Source: Bacteroidales bacterium (GTDB lineage: Bacteria; Bacteroidota; Bacteroidia; Bacteroidales; Muribaculaceae). From it: DNA of 50,148 nt. Every line of letters begins with the position of its first letter. Within the stretch, counting starts at the first letter, position 1. Where the stretch lies: contig CAJTEX010000021.1 of the NCBI GenBank assembly GCA_910575615.1, positions 1-50,148 of the forward strand, read 5' to 3'. Below, piece after piece: positions 1 to 7,713 of this stretch. Both the position numbers and the translations under genes were made by a program. The notes under the pieces were generated by a model. The model was not told the DNA's origin. It made no database searches and saw only the letters and a list, made by a program, of their open reading frames with translations.

Positions 1-440
1 AGGTATATCCCGAAAAGTTGCGTAGAGTAGTGTTTCAGGATGAGGAGACCGGTGTGATCTACACGTATCTCACCAACGATATGGAGTCATCCGCACTCGT
101 TGTCGCCAACTTATACAAGAACCGATGGAGCGTGGAACTTTTTTTCAAATGGGTCAAGCAGCACCTCAAAATCAAGAAATTCTGGGGAATATCTGAAAAT
201 GCGGTACGCATCCAAATATATTGTGCCATAATTACTTATTGCCTCGCGGCGATAATGCAACATGATATGCAGCTGGAGCGAAGCGTTTACGAAGTTCTTC
301 AGATTCTTGGAATCTCGCTTACTGACAAAACCCATATACGTGACCTGTTCGACAAAAAGAATATCAACGATGTCAAAGTTCTCTATGGTTCAAGTGAACC
401 GAATTTATTTAATTTTTAACCCCGTCCATTTTTAGTGGAC
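1..440 (+). mobile_element. IS4-family insertion sequence, 3' end only (copy A)
   Basis: The right-hand part of an IS4-family element, cut by the window edge. It contains the C-terminal third of the transposase and then the terminal sequence ending in TTTTTAGTGGACA (about 430-442). A near-identical copy lies on the opposite strand at 47794-49052, which fixes this end. The bases just beyond the end (GTAGTGT) are the same next to both copies, so the exact border is uncertain by a few bases. The element sits inside the terminal remnant of a different IS. Confidence 0.85.
3..419 (+). pseudogene. IS4-family transposase, C-terminal part (truncated by window edge)
   Basis: The reading frame is open from the first bases of the window, so this is the end of a longer transposase rather than a gene starting at the TTG at 18. 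The segment YKNRWSVELFFKWVKQHL carries the Y-R-E-K signature of IS4-family DDE transposases, including the catalytic glutamate. It differs from copy B (47817-48848, minus) at three residues that I can see: GIS/GTS, CLAAIM/CLVAIM and HIRDL/HIWDL. Whether the complete gene is intact cannot be told from this window. Confidence 0.85.
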
Positions 441-479
441 AGTAGTGTTTGCCTCAAAAAGTTTTATCGGACAGCAATA
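441..479 (+). mobile_element. terminal remnant of a second IS (18-bp inverted-repeat family)
   Basis: Positions 462-479 read TTTTATCGGACAGCAATA, one mismatch from the perfect terminal repeat of the small element at 3033-3252, and the adjoining bases (TCAAAAAG versus TCAAAG) also resemble it. Directly after 479 the methyltransferase frame resumes with KEIFPL. I infer that an IS with these ends inserted in the methyltransferase gene and was later hit near its own right end by the IS4 element, which left about 39 bp. Confidence 0.6.
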
Positions 480-986
480 AAAGAGATATTTCCACTTATA
501 ATGAGTAATCAAATTTGGTTTGGAGCCAGTATTCATAGTGGAGATAGGAAATTTTGGGTGCCAGACGATTATAAACTTGAAGCAGCAGGATGTGGAATAG
601 ATGAAACAGGTCGAAAATTTATCCGTGTCAAAGGTGTTAGATGGTTTACGAATTTAGATTATAAAGAACGTCATGAGGATATTATTCTTTTTAAACAATA
701 TAATCCTGATGAATATCCATCATATATAAACTGCGATGCTATAGAAGTTAGTAAGACTTCGGATATTCCTATGGATTATGATGGAAAGATGGGAGTGCCT
801 ATCACATTTCTTGATAAATATAACCCAGAACAATTTGAAATTCTTGGCAAAAGTTCAGATGTGGCCGATATGACAGAGATTCGTAAAATGGACAATGTTC
901 AAGGTGGTGGTCCTCGATTTTATGTCATGAAAAACGGAGTGCCTACAAGAATGTATGAACGTATTCTTATCCGTAGAAAGGAATGA
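480..986 (+). pseudogene. EcoRI-type adenine-specific DNA methyltransferase, C-terminal fragment
   Basis: About 168 residues from KEIFPLIMSNQIWFG to the TGA at 984-986 resemble the C-terminal part of the EcoRI-family adenine methyltransferases (N6-adenine methylation of DNA, the modification partner of a restriction system). The N-terminal half with the SAM-binding and catalytic motifs is missing, because the gene is joined to an IS end at 479. An ATG at 435 opens the frame only through IS sequence and is not a native start. The stop lies 3 bp before the DUF262-HNH gene, so the two were co-transcribed. Family assignment rests on the KEIFPLI...NxIWxG and VPxxY patterns; it could be another amino-methyltransferase, but I think that is less likely. 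Confidence 0.7.
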
Positions 987-989
987 ACT

Positions 990-2099
990 ATGAATATTGA
1001 ACCGAAAAGAATCAAGATAGCTGACCTTATAGAAGGATATTCCAATGACCCGGATACAGGTGTAAAGGGTTATGGTGGCAAACTGGATATTCGCCCGCCA
1101 TATCAGAGGGAATTTCGTTATGATGTGAAGCAACAACAAGCGGTAGTTGATACAATCCTCAAAGGGTTTCCGCTAAACATCATGTATTGGAGTGTTGGCG
1201 AAGATGGTAATTATGAGATGATTGACGGCCAGCAGCGCACTCTCTCGATATGTGAGTTCCGGACTCATGGATTCAATATCGAAGACCCCGACCGAGGTAC
1301 TCTATATTTCTCAACGATCACGAAAGATGAGCAAGAGAAATTTCTGAACTATGAGTTAACGGTATATTTCTGTGAGGGTACAGACAAGGAGAAACTTGAT
1401 TGGTTCAGGGTGATCAATATCGCCGGAGAGAAACTTCTCGATCAAGAGTTGCTCAATGCCGTTTATACCGGTCCGTTTGTTTCCGATGCCCGCCGTCACT
1501 TCTCCAAGAACGGGTGTCCTGCATACAAACTCGGTGCGGATTATCTGAATGGCAATGCAATTGAACAGGCTTACCTATCGACAATTCTCAGATGGACGTC
1601 TCGTCATGACGGAATTGCAAAGGTCGATGAGTATATGGCACTCCATCAGTTTGACCCCAACGCTAATAAGCTTTGGGCATACTTTGTGGCTATTATAACT
1701 TGGATACGCTCAACTTTCCCGAAATATCGCCGTGAGATGAAAGGTCTGGACTGGGGAGCAATGTATGACGAGTTCCATGAGAACACTTACGACACCGTAG
1801 CGTTCGAAAAGCAGATACACGACCTGATGGAAGATGACGAGATAATGAAGAAGGCAGGCATTTATCGCTATGTACTAAGCGGCGACTTGCGAGACCTGTC
1901 TTTCCGGACTTTCGACAAGAAGCAGAAGCGGGAGGCATACGAGCGTCAAAAAGGTATATGCGTTCACTGCCACAAACACTTCGAGTTGGAAGAAATGGAG
2001 GCAGACCACATCAAGCCATGGAAAGAGGGAGGCACAACAGTTGCTGACAACTGCCAAATGTTATGCCGCAACTGCAACCGCATCAAGGGAGCAAATTGA
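990..2099 (+). CDS. DUF262 (GmrSD-N-like) and HNH endonuclease fusion
   Basis: A 369-residue protein. The N-terminal DUF262/ParB-like nuclease-NTPase fold is marked by PPYQREFRYD, then an invariant-looking DGQQRT near residue 77. The C-terminal 45 residues form an HNH nuclease: CVHCHKHF, then EADHIKPW, then CRNCNRIKG, with two Cys pairs for a structural zinc and the catalytic His in ADHI. DUF262-HNH proteins are known from GmrSD-type modification-dependent restriction and from phage-defence loci. The start ATG is preceded by GAAAGGA and follows the methyltransferase fragment by 3 bp. No frameshift is visible, so the nuclease appears intact although its putative modification partner is broken. 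Role in restriction is inference from family and context. Confidence 0.8.
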   Translation: MNIEPKRIKIADLIEGYSNDPDTGVKGYGGKLDIRPPYQREFRYDVKQQQAVVDTILKGFPLNIMYWSVGEDGNYEMIDGQQRTLSICEFRTHGFNIEDPDRGTLYFSTITKDEQEKFLNYELTVYFCEGTDKEKLDWFRVINIAGEKLLDQELLNAVYTGPFVSDARRHFSKNGCPAYKLGADYLNGNAIEQAYLSTILRWTSRHDGIAKVDEYMALHQFDPNANKLWAYFVAIITWIRSTFPKYRREMKGLDWGAMYDEFHENTYDTVAFEKQIHDLMEDDEIMKKAGIYRYVLSGDLRDLSFRTFDKKQKREAYERQKGICVHCHKHFELEEMEADHIKPWKEGGTTVADNCQMLCRNCNRIKGAN

Positions 2100-2115
2100 A
2101 AAATGAGGCATTATC

Positions 2116-2703
2116 TTATTTTTCGGCGAAAAAGTCTCCTATGTGGAGGATATTTATAGACATATGGTTATTGAAACCCTTGGCTACAAAGATATTATCA
2201 TCCAGCAGATAAGGAATATCCTTCAATGTTGCATAAGTGGACCACTTCATATAATCCTTTGGATAACGCTCCGGATGTCTCTTCGGCCATGAGTCTTCAT
2301 CAGATGAATAAACAAGATGGCACACGGTTGATGTGTTCGGATTTCTCATTGCTTCCAGCATATCTTTCTCAACCATCGCGATAAAAATCTTTGGTGCCAC
2401 ATTGTCGAAAGGAGTGCCGAGTTGAACGCCGGCTTTTTCCATGAAACCGTTAGGATTTTCAAGAAATGCGGATGTCTCGTTTGGCGTGTTATGTTCACTT
2501 AGATACAGGAATGCCTTGTAGTTGGCAATGAACATCTGTATGAATCCCAGTTTTATGGGAATAGCGGTAGGATTATATTCATAATCATGAGAATTTACGG
2601 CGGACAATACAATGTCTGCCGGATAATCGCAATATTTGCCTTCCGCGTAATGTCTCGCAATAGTTCGTGGTTGCGGAATCTTGTTTAACCTATCCTTATA
2701 CAT
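2116..2703 (-). CDS. unknown protein translationally coupled to the radical SAM gene
   Basis: A soluble-looking protein of 195 residues that I do not recognise; there is no signal peptide or membrane segment. The start chosen is the ATG at 2703, which overlaps the TGA of the upstream radical SAM reading frame as TGATG, the classical arrangement for coupled translation; an upstream in-frame ATG at 2730 is possible. The sequence is rich in Tyr, Asp and Asn and has no obvious cofactor motif. Its coupling suggests that it works with the radical SAM protein, either as partner or substrate handler. It converges on the DUF262-HNH gene with a 16-bp gap. Confidence 0.65.
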   Translation of the reverse strand: MYKDRLNKIPQPRTIARHYAEGKYCDYPADIVLSAVNSHDYEYNPTAIPIKLGFIQMFIANYKAFLYLSEHNTPNETSAFLENPNGFMEKAGVQLGTPFDNVAPKIFIAMVEKDMLEAMRNPNTSTVCHLVYSSDEDSWPKRHPERYPKDYMKWSTYATLKDIPYLLDDNIFVAKGFNNHMSINILHIGDFFAEK

Positions 2704-3032
2704 CAGATAAAGAAAATCTTTTTTGCCCAATCATCGTAGTGTTCGCGAAGAAACGGGATAATCTTGGGGTTCTCAAAAACCTCGATACATGCCTCGCAGC
2801 CGTTTCCGCTTTGGTGGAATTTTATGTCTGAATTGTCATAGACATACTGGAGAATGGCCTGTGCTCCATCCGTGCCTATCCACACTTTCAATATATCCTC
2901 GTAAGTCCGTTCATAAATTGTTTTTACCGGCTCTTTCCAGACATTCCCCAGACGCATATGGGGGTTGCGGCTGTTGCCTATGCCGCAACAGGCAAGTACA
3001 TCTCCATATGGGGTTATTACTATATTCTTGAA
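2703..3032 (-). pseudogene. radical SAM protein, C-terminal part (separated by MITE)
   Basis: Read on the minus strand, the frame continues from LFKN at the target duplication into IVITPYGDVLACCGIG and on to a stop at 2705-2703. The CC pair in GDVLACCG resembles the SPASM/Twitch auxiliary-cluster region of radical SAM enzymes, and CEAC follows nearer the end. Removing the 220-bp element and one 9-bp duplication joins this piece in frame to the 222 residues at 3253-3918, giving a protein of about 328 residues. An internal ATG at 2957 could start translation of the tail alone, but that would lack the catalytic core. Confidence 0.8.
3024..3032. repeat. left target-site duplication of the MITE
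   Basis: ATTCTTGAA here is repeated exactly at 3253-3261 on the other side of the element. On the minus strand it encodes the FKN codons at which the radical SAM gene is split. Confidence 0.9.
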
Positions 3033-3252
3033 TATTGCTGTCCGGTAAAAAAAGACAAAATCATATATTCTCTACAAATATAATAAGTTACACCTGTTTT
3101 ACGAAAAAGGGCTTGTCATTTGAGGCGATGTGAAATTGGTAGCATTAAGCATCAAAAAGCCCTTAAAAGACATCTATACGAGTCTGTTTCATGCTGTATG
3201 AGATAAAAATAGTCCATTTCCTATCATGTCAAAGTTTTACCGGACAGCAATA
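3033..3252. mobile_element. 220-bp MITE-like non-autonomous element
   Basis: The element begins TATTGCTGTCCGGTAAAA (3033-3050) and ends with the exact reverse complement (3235-3252): 18-bp perfect terminal inverted repeats. It is flanked by a perfect 9-bp direct repeat ATTCTTGAA (3024-3032 and 3253-3261), the target-site duplication. No coding sequence is visible inside. An internal 8-bp inverted pair, AAGGGCTT (3107-3114) and AAGCCCTT (3157-3164), may form a hairpin. A near-identical end occurs at 462-479, so a related full-length IS probably exists or existed in the genome and could mobilise it. Confidence 0.9.
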
Positions 3253-3261
3253 ATTCTTGAA
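3253..3261. repeat. right target-site duplication of the MITE
   Basis: ATTCTTGAA, an exact copy of 3024-3032; together they mark a 9-bp staggered cut at insertion. Confidence 0.9.
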
Positions 3262-3918
3262 CAACAGGTCGCACGGTTTGCTCTCTTCATAAGGTCTCCA
3301 ATGCCATGGATAGCCGCGCCCATGACGAACATCGTTATTATACTTCCTCCACATCCAAAAAACAATGTCAATCTTACCGGCATTGACCAGTCTCATGAAA
3401 GCGGAATCCTCTTTCAGCTTTTCATAAACCGAGCATTGCCCATATCTTGTCTCCATACGGAATTCAACTTTATATCCTGCACGTGCGGAGGCAACGGCCG
3501 CATTACGGCATCCTTTTAGCGGCAGGATATGCTGATGGTCATCTCCGACAGAGAAGGCAATCTCATTAAGTCCGGAGGCTCTCAACTGGAGAATCCTTTC
3601 GAGTGCGGCTGTATATGATTTACCCCAGTACCCATTTGAGACAAGTGCCACCAACAAACCTCTATCCTTGCCATACCTGATGATTTCGTCCAGATCACTT
3701 CCAAGTAAAAAGCATTCTCCTCCGGTTAAATCAAGTTGTCTAATCGAGTCAGGATAAGCGTCCATACAAATATCGACATAATGCTTCATCTCGTCAATGG
3801 TCATGGTCTTTCCCCGGTCCGGACGGCATCCGAAACAACAATCCACACACGCCGCATTGCAGCGGAATGTTGTGATTAGCACTATCTTATATGGCTTTCG
3901 AGGTCTGAACGATGGCAT
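3253..3918 (-). pseudogene. radical SAM protein, N-terminal catalytic part
   Basis: The 222 residues carry the radical SAM cluster motif CNAACVDC (C-x3-C-x2-C, near residue 19), which binds the [4Fe-4S] cluster that cleaves S-adenosylmethionine, and the LTGGECFL segment that contacts SAM. The frame then runs into the MITE and stops after NYCCPVKL, residues encoded by the element. The SPASM-like tail is therefore lost from the product (see 2703-3032). The ATG at 3918 lies 3 bp after the stop of the ABM monooxygenase gene, which places it in the same operon. The truncated protein could still fold as a core barrel, but I expect it to be inactive. Substrate unknown. Confidence 0.85.
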
Positions 3919-3921
3919 TGA

Positions 3922-4341
3922 TTATTTCTCATTATGAATTATACCAGAATTGATATACATATTAGGGTTCAAGGGATTTTGGTCGAGGAGTTGCAAGGAT
4001 TTTACCATGTGGAGTGTCCCCTGTTTGTATTTCTGGAAATGTGGACTGGATATATGGCTCTTGTAAGCATCCTGCGATGAGTAGATTTCCAAAATTGTGA
4101 CTTTGCAGGAATCCTCCTTTGATACGGTAGGATACATGGCGAGGACACCCGGCTCTGTCTTCATGGATATTTCCCCAACCTCAAGCGCGAACGGCAGATA
4201 TTCATCAAGATAGTCCGGAATTATCTCGATAACAGAGTAACGGAGTATACCGTCCTCTGCCATCGGTAACTTTTCACACAAGGTCTGCGCGTTAGCAGTC
4301 AGCAGCATGATAATTGCGATTATTGATGTTAGAAATCTCAT
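3922..4341 (-). CDS. exported antibiotic biosynthesis monooxygenase (ABM) domain protein
   Basis: 139 residues. The first 18-20 form a signal peptide (MRFLTSIIAIIMLLTANAQ), so the protein is exported. The rest resembles the small ferredoxin-like ABM/YgiN fold: the stretch SSQDAYKSHISSPHFQKYKQ is the typical part where a conserved His-rich helix shapes the active site, as in quinol monooxygenases and heme-degrading relatives. It lies 9 bp after the flavin reductase gene and 3 bp before the radical SAM gene. The true substrate cannot be read from sequence. Confidence 0.75.
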   Translation of the reverse strand: MRFLTSIIAIIMLLTANAQTLCEKLPMAEDGILRYSVIEIIPDYLDEYLPFALEVGEISMKTEPGVLAMYPTVSKEDSCKVTILEIYSSQDAYKSHISSPHFQKYKQGTLHMVKSLQLLDQNPLNPNMYINSGIIHNEK

Positions 4342-4350
4342 GAGTACTTC

Positions 4351-4914
4351 TTATTTCAGGGCCTTGCCGTCGGAGAAGGCGTTGCCAACTTTCGCACCGA
4401 GAGCAATGTAGCCGTTGTGGACGGGGTCGAAGGTTATTAGTTGCATCTTCTCTACATCTGGTTTGCCGTCCTCTGCCAGATATTTCTCGTTGCATAATAT
4501 GTTTACGATTTCAGCGATAATGTAGTAGCCGGATTCAGACTCATAGAGTTTCTCTTTGATACGGCATTCCATTGTCATTGGGAAGCAGTCGAAAACCGGG
4601 GCGTTGACGTTTTCCGCTTTGACGGCTTTCCACCCCGTCTTTTCGATTTTGTCATGATTCGTCTTACCGCTGACAATACCCACGTAGTCCGCAGCCACGA
4701 GCGTATCGACCGTGGCAAACGCCACGGAGAACTCTCCGTTGCTGTTCAAATTTTCGGTGGTGGCGTGTGCGCCCATCGAAATCATAATCTCGTCCATGTC
4801 CCATTGTCCGCCCCATGCGGCGTTCATGGCATTGGGAATGCCGTCGATATCGTATGTGCCGATGATAAGTACAGGCTGTGGCAGCAGCCATGCTTTGGGT
4901 TTGAAATTCTTCAT
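4351..4914 (-). CDS. flavin reductase family protein (FMN-binding split barrel)
   Basis: 187 residues, cytoplasmic. The N-terminal strand order with PVLIIGTYDIDGIPNAMN, then EIMISMGAHATTENL, fits the flavin reductase-like split-barrel family, which binds FMN and reduces it with NAD(P)H or acts as a flavoenzyme itself. I chose the ATG at 4914 because upstream in-frame residues overlap the acetyltransferase gene and have no family resemblance. It is 31 bp downstream of the acetyltransferase and 9 bp upstream of the ABM monooxygenase; a reductase-monooxygenase pair is a plausible functional unit, but the ABM partner is exported and this protein is not. Confidence 0.8.
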   Translation of the reverse strand: MKNFKPKAWLLPQPVLIIGTYDIDGIPNAMNAAWGGQWDMDEIMISMGAHATTENLNSNGEFSVAFATVDTLVAADYVGIVSGKTNHDKIEKTGWKAVKAENVNAPVFDCFPMTMECRIKEKLYESESGYYIIAEIVNILCNEKYLAEDGKPDVEKMQLITFDPVHNGYIALGAKVGNAFSDGKALK

Positions 4915-4945
4915 ATTATTGTTTCTCTGTGTTTTGTAAATTCTT

Positions 4946-5545
4946 TTAGTCTCCGCAACTGTCAAGTCCGAGCTGCATTGTTGCGTCCTCTTCATTGGCG
5001 GCAGAGCACTCGTGACGAGGCGGGATGCGCTTGATGAATTTTGCAGGGTTGCCGGCCACGATTGTGTCGGCCGGAACATCCTTGGTTACGACGCTGGCTG
5101 CTCCTACCACGGCATTGTCGCCAATGGTAACGCCGGGGAGGATTGTGGCTCCGGCTCCAATCCATGCATTCTTTCCGATGTAGACGGGTTTGCAGGTTAT
5201 AACCTGACGCTCAAAAAGGTCATGGTTGTTGGAGATGAGCTGCACATTGGCGGCTATCATAGCCCCGTCATCAATCGTTATTCCTCCTGCCGACATTATA
5301 AGACATCCGGGCATTACAACTACGTTTCTGCCAATCTTGACCATGTGTGGTCTTACGGCTGTCAGCGGTGTGTTTACAATGCTCCCTTCACCCATCGAGG
5401 GGAAGATGCGGTGCATCAGCTCATCATACTCGGCTGTGCCGGGCATTGTATGGTTGAACTTGAATATATGTTTAGCCTGTTCATTGGCAAGTGCCAATTC
5501 CTCAGGAGTCTGCTTTGTTACGTCTATTCTGATTTCTTCCATCAT
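4946..5545 (-). CDS. maltose/galactoside O-acetyltransferase-like hexapeptide transferase
   Basis: 199 residues. An N-terminal helical cap (residues about 1-60) with [18 protein letters not shown] resembles the Maa/LacA family. The left-handed beta-helix follows with repeated hexapeptides ([45 protein letters not shown]). The NNHD segment supplies the catalytic histidine. These enzymes move an acetyl group from acetyl-CoA to a sugar or related hydroxyl. Two adjacent ATGs (5545 and 5542) could start it; the first overlaps the stop of the upstream membrane protein gene as ATGA. Confidence 0.85.
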   Translation of the reverse strand: MMEEIRIDVTKQTPEELALANEQAKHIFKFNHTMPGTAEYDELMHRIFPSMGEGSIVNTPLTAVRPHMVKIGRNVVVMPGCLIMSAGGITIDDGAMIAANVQLISNNHDLFERQVITCKPVYIGKNAWIGAGATILPGVTIGDNAVVGAASVVTKDVPADTIVAGNPAKFIKRIPPRHECSAANEEDATMQLGLDSCGD

Positions 5546-5775
5546 TTTCTTATTTTGTTGATGATTGCGATAGCGAAATGGGCGAATATGCCATAGACAA
5601 GGGTTGCCAACAGAGCCATGCCCTCATTGATTATTATAGTATATGACAGAGGCATAGGCCATTCCAGTCGTGCATGCTGAAAAGCAGCGACAATGGCGCA
5701 TACCGAGAGGACGATGAAAACAACTATCATCGACAGTGGTGCGAATCCCAATTTATATCTGCCTATCTGTATCAT
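5542..5775 (-). CDS. small membrane protein (77 aa), unknown
   Basis: Two hydrophobic segments are visible, residues about 14-35 ([19 protein letters not shown]) and 48-70 ([20 protein letters not shown]), ending in a basic tail NKIRK. I do not recognise a family. Start and stop overlap both neighbours by four bases (ATGA type), so it is translated as part of the long minus-strand operon. Confidence 0.6.
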   Translation of the reverse strand: MIQIGRYKLGFAPLSMIVVFIVLSVCAIVAAFQHARLEWPMPLSYTIIINEGMALLATLVYGIFAHFAIAIINKIRK

Positions 5776-5993
5776 CTAAATATTTTGACCCGGCCAAAGA
5801 GATTCCCTCGTTTGACCTGCTTTCGATAACACATATAGAAATGCTCGCAAATAGCAAATAGAGCAATTGTCACAAGCAAAGTCCACCAATGGGTAATACC
5901 ATTGACTACACGCGCACATCTGTCAGGAATCATTAGGAATGACAAAATGGTTAACGTCAGCCATATATTTCGTTTTACTCGATTGCTCAGCAT
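5772..5993 (-). CDS. small membrane protein (73 aa), unknown
   Basis: A basic N-terminus (MLSNRVKRN) is followed by a hydrophobic stretch at residues about 10-24 and a second at 36-52, then a basic tail. The overall plan is like that of the next gene (two membrane spans, basic ends), which suggests that the two small proteins act as a pair. It overlaps the PH-domain gene by 7 bp and the following gene by 4 bp. No family recognised. Confidence 0.55.
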   Translation of the reverse strand: MLSNRVKRNIWLTLTILSFLMIPDRCARVVNGITHWWTLLVTIALFAICEHFYMCYRKQVKRGNLFGRVKIFR

Positions 5994-6412
5994 AATATTT
6001 CAATATTGGGATTGATAGATTTAAGCTGTGTCATGAATCCATCACGGTCTTTCGGAGAGATTTCAATCGGAGCATAGCTTTTCAACACCGAGCGGTCTGT
6101 GAGACTTATTGAGACTCGAAGGTGTGACATGCCGGCTGTAGCGAGATAACCGGAGATTTTCTTAACGTCCTTGATTTTGGATATTGGCAGACGTGTAGGT
6201 CTGAAGAACTGATAAATCACGATGTCTTCACCGTCTATCTCATACCAGCATCCGAACATAAGCCAAGCATAGAGCAAAGTCATACCTCCGCAAACAAAAA
6301 CGACATACCACCATGACATACCAATAGCCGATAGCCATATAACAGCGAGAAAGCCTACTGTCACAAGCCAGACCCACCAGTCGATTTTAGAACGATAGAT
6401 TGTCTTTGTCAT
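5987..6412 (-). CDS. membrane protein with PH-like domain
   Basis: 141 residues. Two membrane spans at about 12-52 are followed by a small beta-rich domain starting at YEIDGEDIVIYQFFRPTRLP and ISKIKDVKKI. This layout is that of bacterial PH-domain proteins. Function unknown. It belongs to the tightly packed minus-strand operon and resembles in plan the gene at 7211-7711. Confidence 0.65.
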   Translation of the reverse strand: MTKTIYRSKIDWWVWLVTVGFLAVIWLSAIGMSWWYVVFVCGGMTLLYAWLMFGCWYEIDGEDIVIYQFFRPTRLPISKIKDVKKISGYLATAGMSHLRVSISLTDRSVLKSYAPIEISPKDRDGFMTQLKSINPNIEILC

Positions 6413-6422
6413 ATTTTCTTGC

Positions 6423-6710
6423 TTAACCGTTCACAATCCACTCCTCTGCCGGAGATTCCCTTTCCGCATAACTGCCGCAAGGCATATCTTTCAGCAGACC
6501 GACCGAATGGTCAAGTTCATAGATATATCTCAGAGAGACGATTCTTGCTTCATCTTCCGAATGCTCTCCGCCACAAAGAAATTGCCACATACCGTCATCC
6601 TCGTCATGCGAAACATAAAGCACTGGTGCGCCATCGTCTGTCACATGGCAACATGTGATTACCGCCGTGTCGGGAGCGTCTGTGAAGGGTGTCAGTTTAT
6701 TTTCTTCCAT
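6423..6710 (-). CDS. small acidic immunity-like protein (95 aa)
   Basis: A short acidic cytoplasmic protein with the segment VSHDEDDGMWQFLCGG, a pattern I associate with a widespread uncharacterised family often annotated as hypothetical and sometimes compared with DUF2185/Imm33 immunity proteins. I cannot confirm that assignment without a profile search. The two cysteines in VITCCHV and the one in FLCGG are notable. It lies 10 bp upstream of the PH-domain gene at 6412 and 15 bp downstream of the META lipoprotein gene. Confidence 0.6.
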   Translation of the reverse strand: MEENKLTPFTDAPDTAVITCCHVTDDGAPVLYVSHDEDDGMWQFLCGGEHSEDEARIVSLRYIYELDHSVGLLKDMPCGSYAERESPAEEWIVNG

Positions 6711-6725
6711 TAGTTTTAGGGTATT

Positions 6726-7214
6726 TCATTTTATCTTGATCGGGGTCTTGCGAAGCACGATGTATTCCGACGGATTGCGGCTGTCAAGCCGGGCGATGGA
6801 ATCATTCTGGATATACACCGTAGCGACATTCGGGAGAATCCTGCGGAGAGCATCTTCGACTGCCATGTTGTCGCAGGCCATTTCTGTCATAGCTCCGTCG
6901 CCAAGGATGATTGAATCCCCCTTGATTGTATATGTACCGGAAATTGTGTTGCAGTTGGTTTTGATGAAATATGTGCTGTCTTCAAATACGACATACTGGT
7001 GTATGCTTGAAAGCCTTACGTCAGGACGCACACGCACATATTCGGAGTCACTGAATACGATGCTATCCAGATACCACTGACCGCGCACGTCCACATTCGC
7101 TACAGTCTCCTGATGCTGATTGTCGGCAGTCTCTTTATTTTCCTTGTTGCCTCCGCATGAGGCGGTAAGTATTGTCAGTGCCGTGGCTACCGACAGAATT
7201 GATTTTCTTGTCAT
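6726..7214 (-). CDS. META-domain lipoprotein (HslJ-like)
   Basis: 162 residues. The N-terminus is a lipoprotein signal with the lipobox LTASC (Cys20), so the mature protein is membrane anchored. The C-terminal part, from VRGQWYLDSIVF through TNCNTISGTYTIKGDSIIL to TEMACDNMAVEDALRRIL, follows the META/HslJ pattern: CN.xxGxY, then a TxMAC segment. HslJ-type proteins are implicated in heat and novobiocin resistance, but the biochemical role is unknown. Its ATG overlaps the stop of the upstream PH-domain gene. Confidence 0.8.
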   Translation of the reverse strand: MTRKSILSVATALTILTASCGGNKENKETADNQHQETVANVDVRGQWYLDSIVFSDSEYVRVRPDVRLSSIHQYVVFEDSTYFIKTNCNTISGTYTIKGDSIILGDGAMTEMACDNMAVEDALRRILPNVATVYIQNDSIARLDSRNPSEYIVLRKTPIKIK

Positions 7215-7711
7215 TGATTTATTTTTTCGTTTATTGCATTGACCATTTCAGGAGCATCCTTGCAGCCGAGCATATATTTCTTGCCGTTTTTAAGCGTGAC
7301 GAGGAAGCAGTCGGAGGCTTTGCCGTAATAGGCGAAATACTTGCCGAGGTTTTTTTCCGAGAACCAGCCATACCATCCGAACCATCCGCCACTGCCGCAA
7401 ATTCGTTTTGCGCCCATAGTAGGAGCGCACAGCTTGACATTCGCAATCTTTGTCAATGGAATTGATTTGATTTTCAGGGATCTGTTTATGTTCAGGCTTT
7501 CATTATCCAGCGAAATGGATAATGGCATATAGCATAAAGCTGACAGGAACAAGACCGCGATAGCAACTCCCCATAACCATACTGCAATATCATTATCAGC
7601 GATATTTAAGCAGCAAATGAATATGCCGCAAATAAAAGCGGTTGTCAGCAATGTTATAATCCAGCAATAAGAGCTGAGTTCCACCCGCTGTTTGACTGTC
7701 GTTCGTTTCAT
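7211..7711 (-). CDS. membrane protein with PH-like domain (166 aa)
   Basis: Two membrane spans at about residues 15-36 and 42-62 are followed by SISLDNESLNINRSLKIKSIPLTKIANV, which has the strand spacing of bacterial PH domains. A Gly/Trp/Tyr-rich insert (GSGGWFGWYGWFSEKN) sits between strands. Similar proteins of unknown role are common in Bacteroidales. It starts 2 bp after the DKNYY-like gene and overlaps the META gene. Confidence 0.65.
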   Translation of the reverse strand: MKRTTVKQRVELSSYCWIITLLTTAFICGIFICCLNIADNDIAVWLWGVAIAVLFLSALCYMPLSISLDNESLNINRSLKIKSIPLTKIANVKLCAPTMGAKRICGSGGWFGWYGWFSEKNLGKYFAYYGKASDCFLVTLKNGKKYMLGCKDAPEMVNAINEKINQ

Positions 7712-7713
7712 AT

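Noticed and set aside
435-479. ATG-initiated start of the methyltransferase at 435
   Set aside because: The codons to 479 are encoded by IS ends, so the apparent start is accidental.
3226-3519. Plus-strand frame across the MITE end
   Set aside because: It is antisense to the radical SAM gene and shows no protein-like features.
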